From: Holophagaceae bacterium
GTDB lineage: Bacteria; Acidobacteriota; Holophagae; Holophagales; Holophagaceae
Reading direction: 5' to 3'
Assembly (NCBI GenBank): GCA_016722505.1
Contig: JADKJH010000001.1
Location: 1,540,429-1,604,428 of the forward strand
Length of the DNA stretch: 64,000 nucleotides
A model generated the notes under the pieces. The model had not been told where the DNA came from. It saw only the letters and a list, made by a program, of their open reading frames with translations, and did not search any database. Numbering within the stretch: the stretch's first letter is position 1; each line of letters begins with the position of its first letter. The translations under genes were made by a program, and so were the position numbers. Positions 8,992-17,887 of the stretch are shown one piece after another.

Positions 8992-9007
8992 TAGACCAAT
9001 TGGTCTA
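8992..9007. promoter_or_regulatory. perfect 16-bp palindrome, TetR operator
   Basis: TAGACCAATTGGTCTA is a perfect inverted repeat about 40 bases upstream of the cupin start. The TAGACC half-site matches operators known for LmrA/YxaF-type TetR proteins. The TetR gene of that type directly follows the cupin gene, so self-contained regulation is likely. Confidence 0.7.
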
Positions 9008-9321
9008 GTCTTTGAAAGATACACCCTGTGCGGAGGCTGTCAATGAGGGCTCGAAAACTATTTTGTGCTGTCGAGTTTTTTGGAATCCGGAAATTCGTTT
9101 GGGAAAGGGCGCGACGCCCAGCTGTCGTTCCCCGAACCCTTCCATCGACACAGATGCATCTACCAGCCACCCAAAAACCCTCAGCTGCGCAGCGCTGATG
9201 GCAACACCGTTCACTCTGGAGAGGAAGAAGCCACGAAGGGACACGAACTGGACAGGAATGCTTCCATTCGTGTGCTTCGTATAGATTCGTGGCTGTATTA
9301 ACTGGACGGTATTGGGGCTAA
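9008..9321. other. non-coding stretch
   Basis: No supported gene. It contains one copy of a palindromic CCACGAAG-type repeat at 9229-9294. Short open frames on both strands here lack ribosome sites and family features. Confidence 0.5.
9229..9294. repeat. CCACGAAG-type palindromic repeat
   Basis: AGCCACGAAGGGACACGAAC at the left is mirrored by an imperfect complement ending ATTCGTGGCT at the right. The same architecture occurs at 56688-56755. Such inverted repeats are widely scattered between genes in many bacterial genomes and resemble REP or MITE-like elements. Confidence 0.6.
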
Positions 9322-9341
9322 TGGGGCGGCTGATGGGACTT
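9322..9341. repeat. duplicate of the tRNA-His 3' end
   Basis: These 20 bases are identical to 9497-9516, the 3' end of tRNA-His including the encoded CCA. The copies lie in direct orientation 175 bases apart. A second, inverted tRNA-like fragment (GATTCAAGTCCCACCAGCC) lies near 9436-9454. Such duplications mark attachment sites left by tRNA-targeting integrases, although no integrase gene is visible. Confidence 0.55.
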
Positions 9342-9469
9342 CGGTGCCCGCCGCACGAAGTCTACGCCGTCCTTCGTCCGGCCTGCGGTCGCTCGCGCGC
9401 CCTACGGCCTCCAGAACGCGGTCTAAGACCCTTGTGATTCAAGTCCCACCAGCCTTCCGGCATACAAGT

Positions 9470-9491
9470 GCGCCTCGGCAAGCCGAGGCGC
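9470..9491 (-). terminator. hairpin downstream of tRNA-His
   Basis: GCGCCTCGGC and GCCGAGGCGC form a perfect GC-rich stem with a very small loop, six bases beyond the tRNA 3' end on the minus strand. It is probably the tRNA transcript terminator, although no T-run follows. Confidence 0.5.
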
Positions 9492-9496
9492 TGATC

Positions 9497-9574
9497 TGGG
9501 GCGGCTGATGGGACTTGAACCCACGACATCTGGAATCACAATCCAGCACTCTAACCAACTGAGCTACAGCCGCC
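9497..9574 (-). tRNA. tRNA-His (GTG anticodon)
   Basis: The minus strand folds into a full cloverleaf: acceptor GCGGCTG/CAGCCGC with an extra 5' G opposite the discriminator C, the hallmark of tRNA-His. The anticodon loop TTGTGAT sits between CTGGA and TCCAG, and a TTCAAGT T-loop follows. CCA is encoded at 9499-9497. Confidence 0.95.
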
Positions 9575-9614
9575 ATGGACCTATCAGATTAGCTCGACAA
9601 GTGAGAAAATGCCA

Positions 9615-9667
9615 GGGTGACGGGCTGCTGGAAGGCCGACGAAACTTTCCGTAGCCTGCCGTCACCC
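9615..9667 (+). promoter_or_regulatory. hairpin in the htrA leader
   Basis: GGGTGACGG at 9615-9623 pairs perfectly with CCGTCACCC at 9659-9667, about 45 bases before the htrA start. It may be a leader structure or a short repeat. Confidence 0.35.
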
Positions 9668-9710
9668 AAGAATGGTGCCCCAAGGTGGGCTTTGAACCAG
9701 GGAGTTATGA

Positions 9711-11248
9711 ATGAATCGCCAAGTCAAACAAGTCCTGCTGCTTTCGACCTTCGCGGCCGCCTGCATGGGTGTGGGCATGGGGCTCAGCCATCATTGGGTG
9801 GCCAGTGCCCAGGAAGAGCGCCCGGTGACGGTGAATCCAACGGGCCTTGACCGCCTGCCGCCCGTCGCGGAAGTGGCCGACAAGTTGAATCCCACCGTCG
9901 TGGCCATCACAAGCACCAGCTTTGTGAAGTCTCCGCGTATGGTGGACCCCTTCGGGGGAGGGGATGACTTCTTCAATTTCTTTTTCGGACCCGGACATGG
10001 GCAAGGCCAGCCTCGGCCAGGGCAACCTAACCCTCATGGCCAGCAGGATGACGAGCGCCGCGCGGAGAGCGGCGGCAGCGGCGTCCTGATCTCGGCGGAT
10101 GGTGAGATCCTCACCAACAATCACGTGATCGAGGGCTACCGTGGCGCCTTGGACAACACGCTGGAAGTGAAAACCTCGGATGGGAAATCCTACAAGGCCA
10201 AGGTGTTGGGCCGGGACAAGGAACTGGACATCGCCCTGGTGAAGATCGAAGCCAACCACCTTCCGTTTGCAAAACTCGGCAATTCCGATTCCATGCGGAT
10301 CGGTGAATGGGTGGTGGCCATCGGCAATCCGCTGGGTTTGGACCACACGGTCACGGCGGGCATCATCAGCGCCAAGGGGCGCACAGTGACGACAGGAATC
10401 AGCTCCTTCCTGCAGACCGATGCGGCCATCAACCGGGGCAACTCAGGCGGGCCGCTGCTCAACCTGCGCGGTGAAATCATCGGCATCAATACCATGATCC
10501 GGGCTGACGGGCAGAATATCGGCTTTGCGGTGCCCTCAACCATGATCCAGCGGGCGCTCAAGGATTTACGCGCGGGCCGTTCGGTGAGCCGAGGTGCTCT
10601 TGGGGTACTGCCGGTTGAGCTTGAAAAGGATTCCAAGAGGCGCTGGGAGTGAAGGAAGGGGTTGTAGTGAGTGATGTTACCGCAGGGAAGGCGGCGGAAA
10701 AGGCAGGCGTGCAGCGACTGGATGTCATCACGGCGGTGGATGGCAAGGCTATTACCAAACCGACGGAATTGGTGGAAACCATTGCAGGCCACAGGGCTGG
10801 AGATGTCGTGAAGCTATCGATTGTTCGGGATCGAAAATCTAGGGATATCCTGGTCACGCTCGGGGATAGGAAAAACCTTGGATCCGAGGGTGAGCCGGAT
10901 GAACAGAAAAGCGGACCCACTCCAGGGGATTCAAAAGAAGGAAAGAGTTTCAATTCTGAAAAAGCATACGGTTTCATCGTGGAGAACCTCACGGCTGCGA
11001 ATCGCCAAGCCTATAACATCGCGGATGACAGAAAGGGCGTGGTGGTGACCTTTGTGGCTGCTCGTTCGGACGCAGCAGAGAAGGGGCTTGTGGCCGGAAT
11101 TATCATCAATGCCGTGGGCACCCGGAGTGTTTCCAACGTTCAGGAATTCAGTGCTGAGGCCACAAAGGCCAATGGCAAGGCCATGCTCCTGCTGATTCAG
11201 GGCCCAACGGGTCCAGGCAAAGGAACCGTCGCCATCCTGCCACGCTGA
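9711..11248 (+). CDS. htrA: periplasmic serine protease Do/HtrA (single-base frameshift)
   Basis: Corrected length is 512 residues. An N-terminal signal anchor (6-33) is followed by a trypsin-like domain with His138 (NNHV), Asp173 (ELDIALV) and Ser245 (RGNSGGP), and then two PDZ domains. Near 10632 one base is missing in the AAG/AGG run: the upstream frame ends in RRWE, while the +1 frame continues exactly as PDZ1 (ALGVKEGVVVSDV). The restored length is a multiple of three, so a sequencing indel is the likely cause. GGGAG at 9700-9704 supports the start. HtrA degrades or refolds damaged envelope proteins. An inverted repeat follows the stop. Confidence 0.9.
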
Positions 11249-11272
11249 AGGTAGATTCTAGACGAGGAGCTG

Positions 11273-11312
11273 TTCGCCGCCGGGTCGGTACTTGGCGGCG
11301 AATGGTCTTTTC
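11273..11312 (+). terminator. htrA terminator hairpin
   Basis: TTCGCCGCC at 11273-11281 and GGCGGCGAA at 11294-11302 form a perfect 9-bp stem, followed by TGGTCTTTTC. It lies 25 bases after the htrA stop. Confidence 0.65.
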
Positions 11313-11416
11313 ATGAGGGCAAAAAATTTCACCGGTGGCCCTGGCAGGCTTATTTCGTTGCAACGGCTTTCCCCGCTTCGGTTACAGTTGGAAGCTCACC
11401 ACCAAAGGATCTCACC

Positions 11417-13210
11417 ATGGGTCAGCGCCTTCTGATCGTGGACAGCGACCGCGCCTTCTTGAAGGAGCAACAGGTCAGTCTGGAAGCAGCTTTCGAAACC
11501 GAGGTAGCCTCTGGCCCTGATGGAGTGATCCCGAAGCTGGAAAGCGGTGCATACGCGGCTGTTCTGATCTGCGTCGAGGTATCCGACAACAAGGGGTATG
11601 CGCTTTGCACCGCCATCCGGAAAAATGTCGCCTTGGCAGACGTGAAAGTCGCACTGATCAGCGCCAAGGCTACGGAAGAAGAATATCGCCGTCATCAGAG
11701 CCTTAAGGGGCGAGCTGATCTTTACCTTCACAAACCCATCGCGCCTAGCGCACTGGTGGCTTCCCTGAATCCATTCGTGCCCATGCGGAGCGTGGACCCA
11801 GACAATCCCCTGGGGGACCTGGCGGATTCAGATCTCGGCGAAGATTGGCTTGACGGTTTGAAATCCGATATTGCTTCTGAAATGGAGAAGCCCGCTGTAC
11901 CCGAAATCCCGGCCAGCCAGACCATGGCCATTCCGATGTCGGTGATCCAGGCGCAGATGATGGCTCCTTCAGTCCAAGACAATGCCAACCTTGCTGCTAA
12001 TGCTGGCAAGGTAGCCGCACTCGAGGCCCAGGTGAGCAGCCTTGAGACAGCGCTGGAATCCAAGGATGCCGAGTTCCGCCGCCTGCAATCAGAATTCGAT
12101 CAACTGCGCCACAGCCACGACTCCGTGACCCAAAACATGGAGGATCTGGAGCGCCGCCAAACCGAAGCCGAAGTACTCAAACAACGCCTGGCCGATACGG
12201 AAGCGGCGCTTAAAAAGCTGGAAGAAACCCCGAAAGAGGAAACTGCCGACAACCTCAAATCGCAACTCCGTGGAGCTATGGGCGAGCGCACAGAGCTGCT
12301 GCTGCAGGTCGAGGCCCTGAATAACCAGATGACCGAAAAAACCACCCGCATCATGACCCTGATGAAGGAGAAGGATCATCTTCAGCAGCAGTCATTGGAC
12401 GATCAGACCAAGCTGGAAGGCATGACTGCCGTCGAGGCCGAACGAGACGGATTCAGGCAGAAGCATGAAGCCGCGACAAATCGAATTCAGGAATTGGAGC
12501 CTGCCCTGAAGGAAGTCCAGGAACAGGCTTCCCGATTGGGGGAGGTGGAGGCCAGCCTTGGTTCCATCCGCGGCGAATTAGCCACGGCTCAGGAAGCCCT
12601 TTCCACTAAAACCACCGAGCATGGCGCTCTTTCTGCCGCACACACCGAACTGCAATCAAAGCACCAAGCCACCACGGAAACGCTTGCAGAGGTTGAATCC
12701 AAGCTGAAGCTTGCGCTTAGCGAAGTGCCGGCTCTCGAGGTTACCGTTCGCGGCCAAGGCCGGGAATTAGTGGAGCTGGGCAACCGGATTGCCGCAAAAG
12801 ACAAAGAGCTAGAGTCCTTGAATTCAAAAGTTGCAGAGCTGGAAGCCGCGGCACAGACAGGCCGGGATGAATTAAAAGCCAAGGAAGAAGCTCTTGCAAG
12901 CTTGGAAACCGTCAAACAGGAACTCAAAACCAGCCTGGAACAGGCCCAGACGGTTTGGGAAGCCAAGTCTGCCGAGAACGAAGCGCAATTGGGCAGATTC
13001 CAGGAACAAGCCCAGCAGAAGGACGACAAGATCGAGGCCCTCAAAGCTACGGTGGCCGGCGTCCAGCAGGCTCAGGAAACCCTTGAACGCGACAAGCAAG
13101 TGCTCCATGGCCAGTTGGCAGAACGGCAGGAGCGATTGCAAGCCCTTGCCACATTGCTGGCGGAATCCGCGGACAAATTGCGCAAGGGTGCTGATCTGGC
13201 CCAGGGATGA
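11417..13210 (+). CDS. FrzS/AglZ-like pseudo-receiver coiled-coil protein
   Basis: A 597-residue protein. Residues 3-120 form a response-regulator receiver fold: acidic D9 and D11 and the conserved Lys106 (LHKP) are present, but the phospho-acceptor Asp is replaced by Cys52 (VLICVEV), so it should not be phosphorylated. A linker (125-195) leads into a very long coiled coil (about 195-590) rich in Glu, Lys, Gln and Ala heptads. This architecture matches the Myxococcus polarity and motility proteins FrzS and AglZ. A scaffold role at the cell pole or in pilus or gliding motility is the best guess. No motility genes adjoin it. A CorC-type gene starts 37 bases later. Confidence 0.65.
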   Translation: MGQRLLIVDSDRAFLKEQQVSLEAAFETEVASGPDGVIPKLESGAYAAVLICVEVSDNKGYALCTAIRKNVALADVKVALISAKATEEEYRRHQSLKGRADLYLHKPIAPSALVASLNPFVPMRSVDPDNPLGDLADSDLGEDWLDGLKSDIASEMEKPAVPEIPASQTMAIPMSVIQAQMMAPSVQDNANLAANAGKVAALEAQVSSLETALESKDAEFRRLQSEFDQLRHSHDSVTQNMEDLERRQTEAEVLKQRLADTEAALKKLEETPKEETADNLKSQLRGAMGERTELLLQVEALNNQMTEKTTRIMTLMKEKDHLQQQSLDDQTKLEGMTAVEAERDGFRQKHEAATNRIQELEPALKEVQEQASRLGEVEASLGSIRGELATAQEALSTKTTEHGALSAAHTELQSKHQATTETLAEVESKLKLALSEVPALEVTVRGQGRELVELGNRIAAKDKELESLNSKVAELEAAAQTGRDELKAKEEALASLETVKQELKTSLEQAQTVWEAKSAENEAQLGRFQEQAQQKDDKIEALKATVAGVQQAQETLERDKQVLHGQLAERQERLQALATLLAESADKLRKGADLAQG

Positions 13211-13222
13211 GGCAATCCCTCC

Positions 13223-13254
13223 GATGATCAGATGACCAGATGATCCGATGACTC
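13223..13254 (+). repeat. four tandem 8-bp units spanning a start codon
   Basis: Four consecutive units of consensus GATGAYCM occur at 13223, 13231, 13239 and 13247. The last contains the ATG of the CorC/HlyC gene. Each unit carries an ATG, but only the last opens the gene's frame. Slippage here would change the spacing between upstream signals and the start. Confidence 0.6.
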
Positions 13255-14585
13255 ATGCTGCCCTGATAGTCACACCCGTCCTCATCGGGCTTACGGCCTT
13301 TTTTGTGCTGGCCGAATTCTCGGCAGTGCGTGTGCGCCCCACGCAGCTGGAGGCTCTTGAGAAAACAGATCCTCGCGCCATTCAAGCGCTAAAGGTCCAC
13401 CAGGAGCTGGGCCGCCATTTGAGCGGCATCCAAGTGGGCATCACCCTGCTCACCATCGCTGTCGGCGCCACTGGCGAGGAAGCGCTAGTGCATTGGTTCC
13501 ATGGCCTTTTTGGAACAGCGCTCCCATGGCCTCGCGCTGGGTGGCTCCTGGGCAGTGTCGCTGGGTTTCTGCTCATCACGGTGATGCAGGTCGTGCTAGC
13601 GGAACTGGTGCCCCGGGGCATCGCAATTCGCCAGGCTACGACCTGGGCCCTGCGTACCGCGGCTCCGCTGTTGCTTTGGTCCAAGGTCGTAAAGCCATTC
13701 ACGTGGGTATTGCAAAAGCTTAGCCGTGGCGTGGTTTGGCTGCTTGGCATGTCTTTCACCGATGAACACGATGATACGAATCTTCCCTCTGAAGAAGAGT
13801 TGAGGCGCATGTTGGAGCGCAGCCAGGAGAGCGGGCAATTGGGGCTTTCCAAGGTGGAGCTCATTGACAATCTGTTTGGATTTTCAAAACGCACCATCAA
13901 GGAAATAGCCATTCCCCGGACCCAGGTCATCTGTTTTGATTCGAACGACACGCTGGAAGAAAACCTGATTCTTGCCCGCAACTCGCCCCACACACGCATT
14001 CCATTGGTGGATGGCGATCTCGACCGGGTGATTGGAATCGTGCATCTGAAAGAGCTGCTCTGGGCTCTGCATGAGCACGGTGGCGACGTGGACATCAGGG
14101 ATTTCGCCCGGCCGGCTTTCCTGGTTCCAGAGATGAAGCTCATTCAAGATTTGCTGCTGGAGTTCCAGCAGCAAAAGCAACATTTGGCCCTTATGGTGAA
14201 CGAGCACGGCGGTGTGGATGGCTTGGTGACACTTGAGGATGTGCTGGAAGAATTGGTTGGCGAGATACAGGACGAATTCGATCGGGAAACCATCCAGCTG
14301 AGAAAGACCAGGAGCGGGGCCTGGCTGGCTCAAGGGTCGGTCACCCTTGAGCAATTGGTGGACCACCTGGGTTTGGATCTCGTGGTGGAAGAGGGCTCAG
14401 TAAGCCTTGGCGGATATTTCCAGGAGCAGCTGGGCCGTGTATTGCGGGTGGGGGATGAACTGAAGATCCAAGGATGGCGCATTCGCGTGCTGGACATGCG
14501 GGGACTAGCACCCAGCCAATTTCTTCTTAAGCCCGTGATGGGCCAAAAGGCTGACGGAAACGCGGAAAGCCTTGCCGGGCCATGA
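13248..14585 (+). CDS. CNNM/CorC-HlyC family membrane protein
   Basis: A 445-residue protein with an N-terminal DUF21/CNNM membrane domain (about 1-175, several helices; AEFSAVRVRPTQL near residue 22), a pair of CBS domains (about 200-330; IPRTQVICFD, then EHGGVDGLVTLEDVLEELVGEI), and a C-terminal CorC_HlyC domain. The family exports or regulates Mg2+ or Co2+, and CBS domains sense nucleotides. The start lies within a tandem repeat and has no clear ribosome site. It follows the coiled-coil gene closely and may be cotranscribed with it. Confidence 0.85.
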   Translation: MTHAALIVTPVLIGLTAFFVLAEFSAVRVRPTQLEALEKTDPRAIQALKVHQELGRHLSGIQVGITLLTIAVGATGEEALVHWFHGLFGTALPWPRAGWLLGSVAGFLLITVMQVVLAELVPRGIAIRQATTWALRTAAPLLLWSKVVKPFTWVLQKLSRGVVWLLGMSFTDEHDDTNLPSEEELRRMLERSQESGQLGLSKVELIDNLFGFSKRTIKEIAIPRTQVICFDSNDTLEENLILARNSPHTRIPLVDGDLDRVIGIVHLKELLWALHEHGGDVDIRDFARPAFLVPEMKLIQDLLLEFQQQKQHLALMVNEHGGVDGLVTLEDVLEELVGEIQDEFDRETIQLRKTRSGAWLAQGSVTLEQLVDHLGLDLVVEEGSVSLGGYFQEQLGRVLRVGDELKIQGWRIRVLDMRGLAPSQFLLKPVMGQKADGNAESLAGP

Positions 14586-14645
14586 CGCCTTTCGGTTCGA
14601 GGAATTCGGCCATCGGATGCGACTTGGCTTAATCTAAGTCTAGTG

Positions 14646-15659
14646 ATGGACCCTCGACTCCCCCACGCCCTGGACCGATGGGCTTGCATGGATCCCCGCC
14701 CACTTAGCGGAGATGCGGGGGCACGCCAATATGTGCGTGTCGCGCACCCTCAGCTCGGCACCGCCCTGGTGGTGCTTTACCCGTTGGATGAGCCTGGGAA
14801 AAACGACCCGGCCTATTACGAATTCCGCGCGATGCACGCCTATCTTGATCCCGTCATGCGGGTACCCACCATCATCCAGACCTGGGACGAGGAACGGGTG
14901 CTGCTCGTCGAGGACCTTGGAGACGTGACGCTGGAGCAGCGTCTCATGCAGCACCCCGAAGAAGAGCGGGCTTGGGCGGACCGCGCGGGCTGGTTGCTAG
15001 CCACGTTGCTGGGGCCCCTTACGGTGGGTGCTCCGCCGAATAGTTTTTTCATGGCCCGGGCTTTCGATGAAGAAAAACTGGAATTCGAATGGGGCTATTG
15101 CCAGGCGAATTTTTTCCAGGAGTTCTTGCAGAAGGACCCGCCACGCTGGTTGGACCGGCTCATGGTGGAGATCCACGAAAGCCTTGCTCCCAGAGCCCAG
15201 TTTTTAGCGCACCGTGATTTTCATGTACGCAATCTGATGGTGCAGGGCGACCGCCTGGTGGCCATTGACTTCCAGGATGCCCGGCGGGGCGCCGCTACCT
15301 ACGACCTGGCCTCGATCCTTTTTGATGGCTATTGGGACTGGTCGAAGGAAGCTGGCAGTCTGCTGCTGCGCCACGTGCGCGAGGAGCTGGGCTGGTCCGA
15401 CGCGACGCTTTGGGAAGAACTGAATCTCTCGGCCCTTCAGCGCAATTTCAGGGCGTTGGGAACGTTTGGATATCAGCTCGTGAAATCCAAGAAGGCCCAT
15501 TTCGCTCCCGCCATCCCCCGCACACTACGGCATCTGCGCTCGCACTTTCAACGCTTGAATCACGGCGAAGGTGTGCTCGCCGCGGAAAACTGGATGAGGA
15601 TCGCAGAGAAACGATTGTGGAAAGAGGGCGGCGACGATACGGCTGGAACACAGAGGTGA
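14646..15659 (+). CDS. AmgK-like sugar kinase (APH fold)
   Basis: A 337-residue aminoglycoside-phosphotransferase-fold kinase. The catalytic loop HRDFHVRNLMV near residue 193 and the metal-binding IDFQDARRG near 210 match the AmgK group, which phosphorylates N-acetylmuramic acid or N-acetylglucosamine at C1 in peptidoglycan recycling. An ATG at 14646 directly follows an in-frame GTG at 14643; the ATG is preferred. The usual partner, the uridylyltransferase murU, is not adjacent, so the role is tentative. It converges on the cobalamin adenosyltransferase gene with five bases between stops. Confidence 0.7.
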   Translation: MDPRLPHALDRWACMDPRPLSGDAGARQYVRVAHPQLGTALVVLYPLDEPGKNDPAYYEFRAMHAYLDPVMRVPTIIQTWDEERVLLVEDLGDVTLEQRLMQHPEEERAWADRAGWLLATLLGPLTVGAPPNSFFMARAFDEEKLEFEWGYCQANFFQEFLQKDPPRWLDRLMVEIHESLAPRAQFLAHRDFHVRNLMVQGDRLVAIDFQDARRGAATYDLASILFDGYWDWSKEAGSLLLRHVREELGWSDATLWEELNLSALQRNFRALGTFGYQLVKSKKAHFAPAIPRTLRHLRSHFQRLNHGEGVLAAENWMRIAEKRLWKEGGDDTAGTQR

Positions 15660-15664
15660 TGTTT

Positions 15665-16219
15665 TTAGGCCGGAATCCACTCCACATCCCCGACACCCGC
15701 CAATGCATTTTCGGCACGGGATAAAGCGAACAGCCAATCGCTTAGCCGATTGATATAGATCAGTACTTCCGGTGGTATGCCTTCCTCGTTATCGAGCACC
15801 ACCGCATCGCGTTCCGCACGGCGGCAGACTGTTCGGGCAAGATGGGCATATGCGCTAGAAGGAGTGCCACCAGGCAAAACGAAGTGTTTCATGGGCGGAG
15901 CCAGCTGGGTCAGGCGGTCAATATCCACTTCCATGTCCGACACTGCCCAGGTGGGCGTGGTCATCTTTTTTTCAAGCTGGTCCAGATGGCTGCCGGGTGT
16001 GGCCAGGATGGCTCCCAGGACGAACAAGTCGTGCTGGACCCGTTGCAATGCGTCCTGCGCCGCGGCCTGCTGGCTCACATGCAGACGGAGCACGCCAATG
16101 ACGCTGTTGAGTTCATCAAGGGCGCCATAAGCCATGATGCGGTGGTGGCTTTTCGCGACCCGGTCCCCACCGAAGAGGCCCGTTGTGCCTTCATCGCCAG
16201 TGCGGGTGTAGATCTTCAC
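15665..16219 (-). CDS. pduO: PduO-type cob(I)alamin adenosyltransferase
   Basis: A 184-residue protein with the PduO signature: KIYTRTGDEGTTGLFGG at the N-terminus (ATP site), ALDELNS near 35, and the C-terminal YINRLSDWLFALSR segment. It adds the adenosyl group of ATP to cobalamin, giving the coenzyme for B12-dependent mutases and similar enzymes. The GTG at 16219 is chosen because GGGAGG lies six bases upstream; a TTG at 16225 would touch that site. It is the last gene of a cysK-pyrE-pduO minus-strand unit, 15 bases after pyrE. Confidence 0.9.
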   Translation of the reverse strand: MKIYTRTGDEGTTGLFGGDRVAKSHHRIMAYGALDELNSVIGVLRLHVSQQAAAQDALQRVQHDLFVLGAILATPGSHLDQLEKKMTTPTWAVSDMEVDIDRLTQLAPPMKHFVLPGGTPSSAYAHLARTVCRRAERDAVVLDNEEGIPPEVLIYINRLSDWLFALSRAENALAGVGDVEWIPA

Positions 16220-16234
16220 GCACAACCTCCCGTG

Positions 16235-16864
16235 TTATTCGTGATTTCTGCTCCATGCAACTGTATCGCGCCGCCATTCGAGAAGTGCTTCGAAGTCATC
16301 GGAATCCAGAATTCCAGAGGCCTTTGCCTCCTTGGAGAGCGCCTCGAAAGTGGAAAGCACCTGCAGGGCCACGCCAGCGGTCCGGAAGGCTTCCTCGGCT
16401 TGGGGCAGCCCGTAGCTGAATAGCGCCAGAACCTCGAGCACGATGGCATCTTCGCGTTGCAAGGCTTCCACACAATGCAGGCTTGAACCCCCAGTGGAGA
16501 TGAGGTCTTCAATGAGCACCACGCGATGGCCGTCGGCATGCGGGCCTTCCACTTGGCGGCCCATGCCGTGCTTCTTGGGCTCCGGCCGGACATAGGTCAT
16601 GGGCAGGTTCAGGCGATCCGCTACAAGAGCCGCCCATGGGATGCCCGCGGTGCTTGTCCCGGCGATCAGCGTAGGGGAAAGTCCGGCAGCCCTTACAGCC
16701 AGGGCATCGGCGATCGCACCGCGCAACCCTGGATGTCCCAGTAGTTGGCGATTATCGCAATAAATCGGGGATCTCAGCCCACTGGCCCAGGTGAATGGCG
16801 ACTTTGGTGAAAGGCGAACGGCGCCTGCCTCCAGAAGGGCCTTGGCGACATTCAACTCACTCAT
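16235..16864 (-). CDS. pyrE: orotate phosphoribosyltransferase
   Basis: A 209-residue enzyme that joins orotate to PRPP to form OMP in pyrimidine synthesis. The PRPP-binding loop VVLIEDLISTGGSS near residue 120 and the RSPIYCDNRQ segment near 35 identify it; length is normal. Its ATG overlaps the cysK stop as ATGA, so the two are translationally coupled. No other pyr genes are nearby. Confidence 0.92.
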   Translation of the reverse strand: MSELNVAKALLEAGAVRLSPKSPFTWASGLRSPIYCDNRQLLGHPGLRGAIADALAVRAAGLSPTLIAGTSTAGIPWAALVADRLNLPMTYVRPEPKKHGMGRQVEGPHADGHRVVLIEDLISTGGSSLHCVEALQREDAIVLEVLALFSYGLPQAEEAFRTAGVALQVLSTFEALSKEAKASGILDSDDFEALLEWRRDTVAWSRNHE

Positions 16865-17814
16865 GGAATATTCAGCTCAGCCACGGGTTGTTTGCTCATG
16901 TAGCGTTCAGCGCCATCCGGGAAGAGTGTCGCGATGCGGCTTCCTTGGGGGAGCTCCATCGCGACTTTCCGCGCGGCCCAAGCATTGGCGCCGGCGCTTG
17001 CACCCACCAGGCAGCCTTCTTTGGCGATGAGCTCGCGGGCCGTGGCTAGGCTGTCCGCGTCGGCCACATCCACGATTTGATCGGCGAGGCTGAGATCCAG
17101 ACTTCCCGGAATGAATCCATTTCCGATGCCTTCGACCGCCCATTCCGTCAGAGGGGCTCCGCAGAAAATAGAGCCGACGGGCTGCACGCAGACTCCGTGG
17201 ATCTTGGGGTTCAATTCCTTCAACCGCCGCACGGTGCCCGTGAATGTGCCGCCACTGCCTGCGCCGATGACCACAGCATCCACGCGGCCTTCCAATTGCT
17301 CCCAGATCTCTTCTGCGGTGGTGTGGTAATGCGTGTTGGGGTTGCTTGGATTCTCGAACTGCTGTGGCACGTATGAATTGGGAATGGTGGACGCAAGTTC
17401 AGCGCACTTGGCGATGGCGCCCTTCATGCCCTGCTCCTTCGGAATGAGCACCAGCTCCGCGCCCAGGGCCTTCATGAGCATCATCTTTTCGCGGCTGTAC
17501 TTCGTAGGCACACAAAGAATGCATTTATAGCCCATGGCTTTCGCGGCAATGGCCAGGCCCACGCCGGTGTTGCCCGCTGTCGGCTCGATGATGGTGCTGA
17601 CGCCTGGCTTGATCAGGCCTGCCTTTTCAGCCGCCACGATCATGCCGACGCCTATGCGATCCTTGACGCTGCCTCCGGGATTCATGTATTCGAGCTTGGC
17701 GAAAATATCCCGCTCGGGGCAAAAGCGCGCGAGACGCAGCATGGGCGTGTGGCCCACCAAATCGAGGATGGAATCAACCACGGGGGTCAATTGGCGGGTC
17801 GCGGTGTGGGACAT
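16861..17814 (-). CDS. cysK: cysteine synthase family PLP enzyme
   Basis: A 317-residue fold-type II PLP enzyme. The PLP lysine is Lys51 (NPGGSVKDRIG), the substrate loop is PTAGNTG near 80, and the phosphate-binding glycine loop GAGSGGTFTG lies near 185. It should make cysteine from O-acetylserine and sulfide. Close relatives include CysM and cystathionine beta-synthase, so exact substrate preference is not certain. A GGAG site precedes the ATG. It heads a unit with pyrE and pduO. Confidence 0.85.
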   Translation of the reverse strand: MSHTATRQLTPVVDSILDLVGHTPMLRLARFCPERDIFAKLEYMNPGGSVKDRIGVGMIVAAEKAGLIKPGVSTIIEPTAGNTGVGLAIAAKAMGYKCILCVPTKYSREKMMLMKALGAELVLIPKEQGMKGAIAKCAELASTIPNSYVPQQFENPSNPNTHYHTTAEEIWEQLEGRVDAVVIGAGSGGTFTGTVRRLKELNPKIHGVCVQPVGSIFCGAPLTEWAVEGIGNGFIPGSLDLSLADQIVDVADADSLATARELIAKEGCLVGASAGANAWAARKVAMELPQGSRIATLFPDGAERYMSKQPVAELNIP

Positions 17815-17887
17815 GGTTTCTCCGAACTTTTAATTCTAGGGCCGAACGCTTACAGGGGCGAGACCTTGTAATGGATCGTCCGTGAAG

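Noticed and set aside
9008..9301. Short frames of 78-90 codons on either strand between the cupin gene and tRNA-His
   Set aside because: They run through a palindromic repeat, have odd composition and no ribosome site.
10600..10660. Programmed frameshifting in htrA
   Set aside because: The break lies in a short A/G run inside PDZ1 with no slippery heptamer or stimulator; a base loss is simpler.
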